Shown here: piece by piece, positions 22,656 to 26,268 of the stretch
How positions within the stretch are numbered: position 1 is the stretch's first letter
How the letters are laid out: each line of letters begins with the position of its first letter
Source: CAYXUW01 sp964468375
GTDB lineage: Bacteria; Planctomycetota; Phycisphaerae; Sedimentisphaerales; Anaerobacaceae
Length of the DNA stretch: 26,268 nucleotides
Assembly: GCA_964468375.1 (NCBI GenBank)
Contig: CAYXUW010000012.1
Span: 1 to 26,268 of the forward strand
Direction of reading: 5' to 3'
The notes under the pieces: generated by a model
Databases searched by the model: none
What the model was told of the DNA's origin: nothing
Seen by the model: only the letters and a program-made list of their open reading frames with translations
Position numbers and translations under genes: made by a program

Positions 22656-23497
22656 TTTTAGCCGATATTGCTGAACTATGGAACAGTGCCTGGCCGGCCG
22701 GGCTGACTATGCTCGGCTTAGGCGGCGGCTTCGCAATAGTGCTCTTGATTGCAAGCGAAAAGCTAAAGGTCAAGGTCGACCCCAAAGTTGAGCAAATCCA
22801 TCAGGCCTTGCCTAACATCGACTGCGGCGCGTGTGGGTTCGCCGGTTGCAGCTCTTACGCAAAGGCTGTCGCACAAAACCCCGAGCTCATCGGCAAATGC
22901 GCTCCCGGAGGCGCCGAGGCCTCCGCTAAAATCGCAGAAATCCTGAATCTGCAAATCAGCGATTCGGGTCCGGCCAGAAGACCAATCGTCTATTGCCGCG
23001 CTCATACAAAAGACAAAACCTATTATGCAAAATATTCCGGTATACCGACCTGTATCTCCGCAAACGCCTTACCCAACGTTCAGGCCTGCAAGTTCGGCTG
23101 CCTCGGCTTCGGCGACTGCGTAAATGCCTGCAAGTTCGACGCCCTTCACATCGTCGACGGCCTCGCCACCGTTGACTACGAGAAATGCACGGGCTGCGGC
23201 GCCTGCGCGAAGCATTGCCCGCGTGACCTGATTGAAATGGTTCCCTTCGGCCACGAAAATATGCTCACCGTCGCCTGTAAAAATAAAGAGACCGGCAAAA
23301 CAACACGCTCGATGTGCAAGGTCGGCTGTATCGGCTGCGGCCTGTGCGCAAAACAGACCGATTTGTTCAAAGTCGAAAATAATTTAGCCCGAATGGATTA
23401 CGAAAAATACCAGCCCTCCGAGCAAACAGAAACCGCTATGAACAAATGCCCCACAAAGGTAATCGTCTTCCGCGGCAAATCAGCACCAAGCGCTTGA
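22652..23497 (+). CDS. rnfB: Rnf electron transport complex subunit B (ferredoxin-interacting)
   Basis: Accepts electrons from reduced ferredoxin. 281 residues from the ATG that overlaps the rnfA stop. An N-terminal membrane helix (about 15-35) is followed by a four-cysteine domain C58/C61/C66/C83 (CGACGFAGC...C), then ferredoxin-type motifs C146-x3-C150-x5-C156-x3-C160, C179-x2-C182-x2-C185-x3-C189 and C226-x2-C229-x2-C232, with C266-P closing the last. The final ferredoxin pair looks half lost: DYEKY and the following stretch lack the cysteines expected of a second cluster. rnfB is the last gene, giving the order C-D-G-E-A-B. It ends 15 bases from convergent apbE. Confidence 0.96.
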   Translation: MILADIAELWNSAWPAGLTMLGLGGGFAIVLLIASEKLKVKVDPKVEQIHQALPNIDCGACGFAGCSSYAKAVAQNPELIGKCAPGGAEASAKIAEILNLQISDSGPARRPIVYCRAHTKDKTYYAKYSGIPTCISANALPNVQACKFGCLGFGDCVNACKFDALHIVDGLATVDYEKCTGCGACAKHCPRDLIEMVPFGHENMLTVACKNKETGKTTRSMCKVGCIGCGLCAKQTDLFKVENNLARMDYEKYQPSEQTETAMNKCPTKVIVFRGKSAPSA

Positions 23498-23512
23498 GCA
23501 AAAACTCGCCAA

Positions 23513-24575
23513 TCAATCTATAAACTTGTCCGCGCCGCTGGTTTTGATAAGCTCATACCCCGGCGGTGAAGTTATTACAATCGCCTCGGTCTCCGGCGTC
23601 GCTTCGATTAAAGCAAGACCTTTCTCTGCCCCCATTACGTTAACGGCCGTCGCCAAAGCATCCGCATCAGCGGCGTTTCGGGAAATAATGGTAACGCTTG
23701 TCAGCNNNNNNNNNNTCACTGCCGTATCCGGTTTTGGCATTAATAATATGACTGTATTTTTTTCCGCCTATCACGACAAATCGCCGATAGTCCCCGCTGG
23801 TGGTAACTGCAGCGTCCCCTACTTCCAAAACCATCATAACCTCTCCGCTGATATCCCCCCTGCTCACCCTCGCATCCTGCACGCCGATTCGCCACTTGTT
23901 CTGTCCCGCCGGCGGCAAACCAAAGCACCGAATATCACCGCCGATATCGACCATACCCCCCGCCGCCCCGCTGTTCTGCATCGCCTCAACTGCCTTATCA
24001 ATCGCATACCCTTTCGCTATCCCACCGAGGTCAACCCTCATCCCCCCCGCCGCAAACCGGACGCTCATCTCGTTCGCATCGAGTATAAGCTTGTCATAGC
24101 CCACCTTCGAGCGGGCCTCGGCAAGCTCTGGCTCATTGGGAACAGCCCCCGCCTCGGCCGCCGAACGCCAAAGGGCCTCCAGCGGCCCGACTGTAATATC
24201 GAAAGCACCGTCGGAAATCCTGCTGAACTCAATGCTTTTCTGCAAAACCTCGTATGTCGATTTACTGACCGCAACCGGCCGCCCGAAACCTTCACGATTC
24301 AACCTGCTTATTTCCGAATCGATTTTGTAATCGCTCATCAGGTCTTCGATGTTCTCAATTTCCGCAAAGGCGGTCTCGATACACTCCTCAGCCGTATCAG
24401 AATCCGCCGCCACCGCAATGATGCGGGCGAATGTCCCCATCACCACCCGTTTGCCACTGTCAGCATCGACCCTCTCGGCAGGTGCTTCCTTAACATCGAC
24501 AAAGAAATACAGCCACGCCGTAATCAAAATCAAAACGGCAATGACCACGATAAAAATCTTGTCTTTCTTCTCCAT
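23513..24575 (-). CDS. apbE: FAD:protein FMN transferase (ApbE), interrupted by an assembly gap
   Basis: ApbE transfers FMN from FAD to threonines in RnfD and RnfG. A membrane anchor (about 7-26, IFIVVIAVLILITAWLYFFV) points it to the outer face. Family motifs are MGTFARIIA (46-54), DYKIDSEISRLN, FDITVGPLEALWRS, DLGGIAKGYAID, GGMVDIGGDIRC and HIINAKTGY. The coding frame before the 10-N run continues after it only in another frame (LTSVTIISRNAADADALATA...KFID), because the total length with 10 N is one base too many for a single frame. The family requires a continuous TGY...SVTV segment, so the true gap is most likely a multiple of 3 (6 or 9 bases) and the gene intact. GAGAGG precedes the ATG. 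It converges on rnfB. Confidence 0.9.
23706..23715. other. 10-N assembly gap inside apbE
   Basis: Ten undetermined bases. The placeholder length gives an artificial frameshift in apbE; coding sense on both sides argues for a gap length divisible by three. Confidence 0.95.
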
Positions 24576-24653
24576 AAAAACCTCTCAGCAAATATCCTAA
24601 AAACGCTGATTCTGATTACTCAGCGGATTAATGCAACAATCGTTTTCATACTG

Positions 24654-24659
24654 TATAAT
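24654..24659 (+). promoter_or_regulatory. -10 box abutting the radical SAM start codon
   Basis: Perfect TATAAT preceded by TG (24652-24659). The GTG start at 24666 is only 6 bases after it and no ribosome site is present, so the message may be leaderless. No good -35 is found at 16-18 bases upstream. Confidence 0.45.
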
Positions 24660-24665
24660 ACCTTC

Positions 24666-26268
24666 GTGAATAAAAAGCAAATAACAATATTAGCCGACCG
24701 GCTCGACCGCCAATTCCTGCCCTTCGTCCGCAGGCCGAGCAGATACATTGGAGGCGAAATAAACCAGACCAAAAAAGACCTCGCCGAATGCGCTCTCACC
24801 GTCGCGCTTTGCTTTCCCGATATATACGAAATCGGAATGAGCAACACCGGCCTGGCGATAATATACGAAATCCTAAATAATCTCGACTTCGCAGCCGCCG
24901 AGCGGGTATTTGCGCCGTGGCTCGACGCCGAGAAAATCCTCAGGGACAAAAATATCCCGCTTTTCTCTCTCGAATCCAAAGCGTCACTGGCAAGTTTTGA
25001 CGTCGTCGGTTTCAGCTTGACCAACGAGCTCTGCTACACCAATGTCCTCAATATGCTCGACCTCGCCGGCCTGGATATCCACAGCACCCGTCGCGGAGAA
25101 GATGACCCGCTAATAATCGCCGGCGGCGGTATGGCGAACTGCTGTGAGCCGATGACCGACTTCATCGACCTGTTCCTGCTGGGCGAAGGCGATGAAGCCG
25201 TCGTCGAATTGGCCGAGCTTATAAAATCACAAAAGCAGGCAGGCGCGTCGAAGAGAGATATTCTTAAAAGAGCCGCCGAACAATTCGATTGGGCTTACGT
25301 CCCCGCCTTTTATGACTCGAACAGGAAACTCAAAAACGCCGTTGTCGAGGACTTCGAGAACGCCCCCGTCCCGCTCCGCCCGCTCGTCCCGTTCACTCAG
25401 GCCGTCCACGAACGGGTCAGCGTCGAGATTATGCGCGGCTGTCCCGGCCGGTGCAGGTTCTGTCAGGCCAGCTTTTGCAGAAGACCAATTCGCTATCGCA
25501 GCATCGAAAGGATTATAGATATCGCCAAAGCCTGCCACCATTCGACGGGATTCGATACGGTTAGCCTGTTAAGCTTATCAAGCGCCGATTATCCAAATCT
25601 CGAAGAACTGGTTGCCGGCCTGCACGAATATTTCCACGACAAGCACGTCGGTCTTTCACTGCCGAGCCTTCGTGTCGATAAGCAGTTGAAGATGCTGCCG
25701 GAACTGCTGACTTCGGTCAGAAAGGGCGGCCTGACGATTGCCGTCGAAGCCGCAAGCGAGAGATTACGCCGGATTATAAATAAGCCGCTGAAAGATGAGG
25801 ACTTAATCGCCGCAGCAGAGGCCGCATATCAAGCCGGCTGGCAAAAATTAAAGCTATACTTTATGGTCGGCCTGCCGGGCGAAACTGAGGACGATGTCAA
25901 GCGGATTGTGGAATTATCGTTCCAATTAGCTAAACTGCGAAAAAAAGTGGACGGCAAAACAGGCCAGATAAATATTACCGTAAGCTGGTTCGTTCCCAAG
26001 CCGCACACGCCGTTCGGCTGGCTCGGCCAAAAACCAAAATCGTATTTCGAGAGGGCGAAAGAGATAATCCTCGAAGAAAAAAGCAAACTTCGCGCGAAGT
26101 TCCTGCAGTTCAAATTCCACCATATCAATCGCAGCGTGTTGGAATCAGTCATCGGCCGGGGTGACAGGCGACTGTGCGAAGTAATAGAAGCCGCCTGGCG
26201 GGCCGGCGCAAAATTCGATTTGTGGGATGAACGTTTCAATTACGAGTTTTGGCGAAGCGCCTTCGAGC
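24666..26268 (+). CDS. B12-binding-domain radical SAM protein, TIGR03960 type (partial at right edge)
   Basis: 534 codons are visible and the gene runs off the window. The N-terminal part has RRPSRYIGGEIN, then a cobalamin-binding-like Rossmann region (ALCFPDIYEIGMSNTGLAI, GFSLTNELCYTNVLNMLDLA, IIAGGGMANCCEPM). The radical SAM cluster motif is CPGRCRFC (Cx3Cx2C) in VEIMRGCPGRCRFCQASF, followed by SLPSLRVDK, GLTIAVEAASERLRR and KLYFMVGLPGE. This matches the TIGR03960 family, whose function is not established. The GTG at 24666 is chosen because no ATG, GTG or TTG lies upstream in frame and RYIGGE must be included. Members often continue into a C-terminal TIGR03936 domain or neighbour; that lies outside the window. 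Confidence 0.88.
   Translation, partial: MNKKQITILADRLDRQFLPFVRRPSRYIGGEINQTKKDLAECALTVALCFPDIYEIGMSNTGLAIIYEILNNLDFAAAERVFAPWLDAEKILRDKNIPLFSLESKASLASFDVVGFSLTNELCYTNVLNMLDLAGLDIHSTRRGEDDPLIIAGGGMANCCEPMTDFIDLFLLGEGDEAVVELAELIKSQKQAGASKRDILKRAAEQFDWAYVPAFYDSNRKLKNAVVEDFENAPVPLRPLVPFTQAVHERVSVEIMRGCPGRCRFCQASFCRRPIRYRSIERIIDIAKACHHSTGFDTVSLLSLSSADYPNLEELVAGLHEYFHDKHVGLSLPSLRVDKQLKMLPELLTSVRKGGLTIAVEAASERLRRIINKPLKDEDLIAAAEAAYQAGWQKLKLYFMVGLPGETEDDVKRIVELSFQLAKLRKKVDGKTGQINITVSWFVPKPHTPFGWLGQKPKSYFERAKEIILEEKSKLRAKFLQFKFHHINRSVLESVIGRGDRRLCEVIEAAWRAGAKFDLWDERFNYEFWRSAFE

Noticed and set aside
23513..23740. Separate short gene next to a truncated apbE
   Set aside because: It is the C-terminal part of ApbE displaced by the placeholder length of the N gap.

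Overview
The window carries a dense set of bacterial housekeeping and anaerobic energy genes on about 26 kb of moderate-GC DNA. The organism looks like an anaerobic or low-oxygen member of the Planctomycetota (Phycisphaerae-like). This is an inference from an unusually long SecA with inserts, a large TPR protein, a degenerate Gfo/Idh/MocA protein and the Rnf type; no rRNA or other phylogenetic marker was compared. The lifestyle cues agree with each other: ferrous iron uptake (Feo), a coenzyme-B12-dependent ribonucleotide reductase, an Rnf ferredoxin:NAD+ oxidoreductase and a B12-binding-type radical SAM protein.

Layout. 1-2006 (minus): a DtxR-type iron regulator, feoA and feoB (cut by the left edge), tightly packed, with a palindromic operator sitting exactly between a consensus -35 and -10. 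2007-4409 (plus): a small uncharacterised gene and a C-terminally short class II ribonucleotide reductase, ending in a terminator. 4410-8469 (minus): efp-secA, where SecA carries two inserts, one of them made of five degenerate repeats. 8579-10789 (minus): rnr (RNase R). 10803-13269 (minus): a TPR protein with a large internal duplication, then rpsT with a GTG start and a clear terminator. 13270-15370 (plus): glyA and a Nudix-like gene. 15520-17217 (plus): a degenerate Gfo/Idh/MocA protein with a probable leaderless message and a membrane-anchored multi-zinc-ribbon protein, then a strong hairpin terminator. 17256-18059 (minus): an M48 metallopeptidase, probably a lipoprotein.

18088-24575: the Rnf region. 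A promoter precedes a 93-residue protein with a CxxCx5C motif and two membrane helices, which looks like a minimal RseC. Then come rnfC, D, G, E, A and B in the order known from clostridial-type Rnf clusters, with short gaps or overlaps. Converging on it is apbE, the flavin transferase that would load FMN onto RnfD and RnfG; it is interrupted by a 10-N assembly gap. 24666 to the right edge (plus) is a partial radical SAM gene of the TIGR03960 type.

No tRNA, rRNA, CRISPR array, insertion sequence or phage gene was seen. No wholly new multi-gene system is evident. The points most worth following are the RseC-like Rnf partner, the SecA repeat insert, the FMN-site variants in RnfD/RnfG, the short NrdJ, and two candidate leaderless genes.
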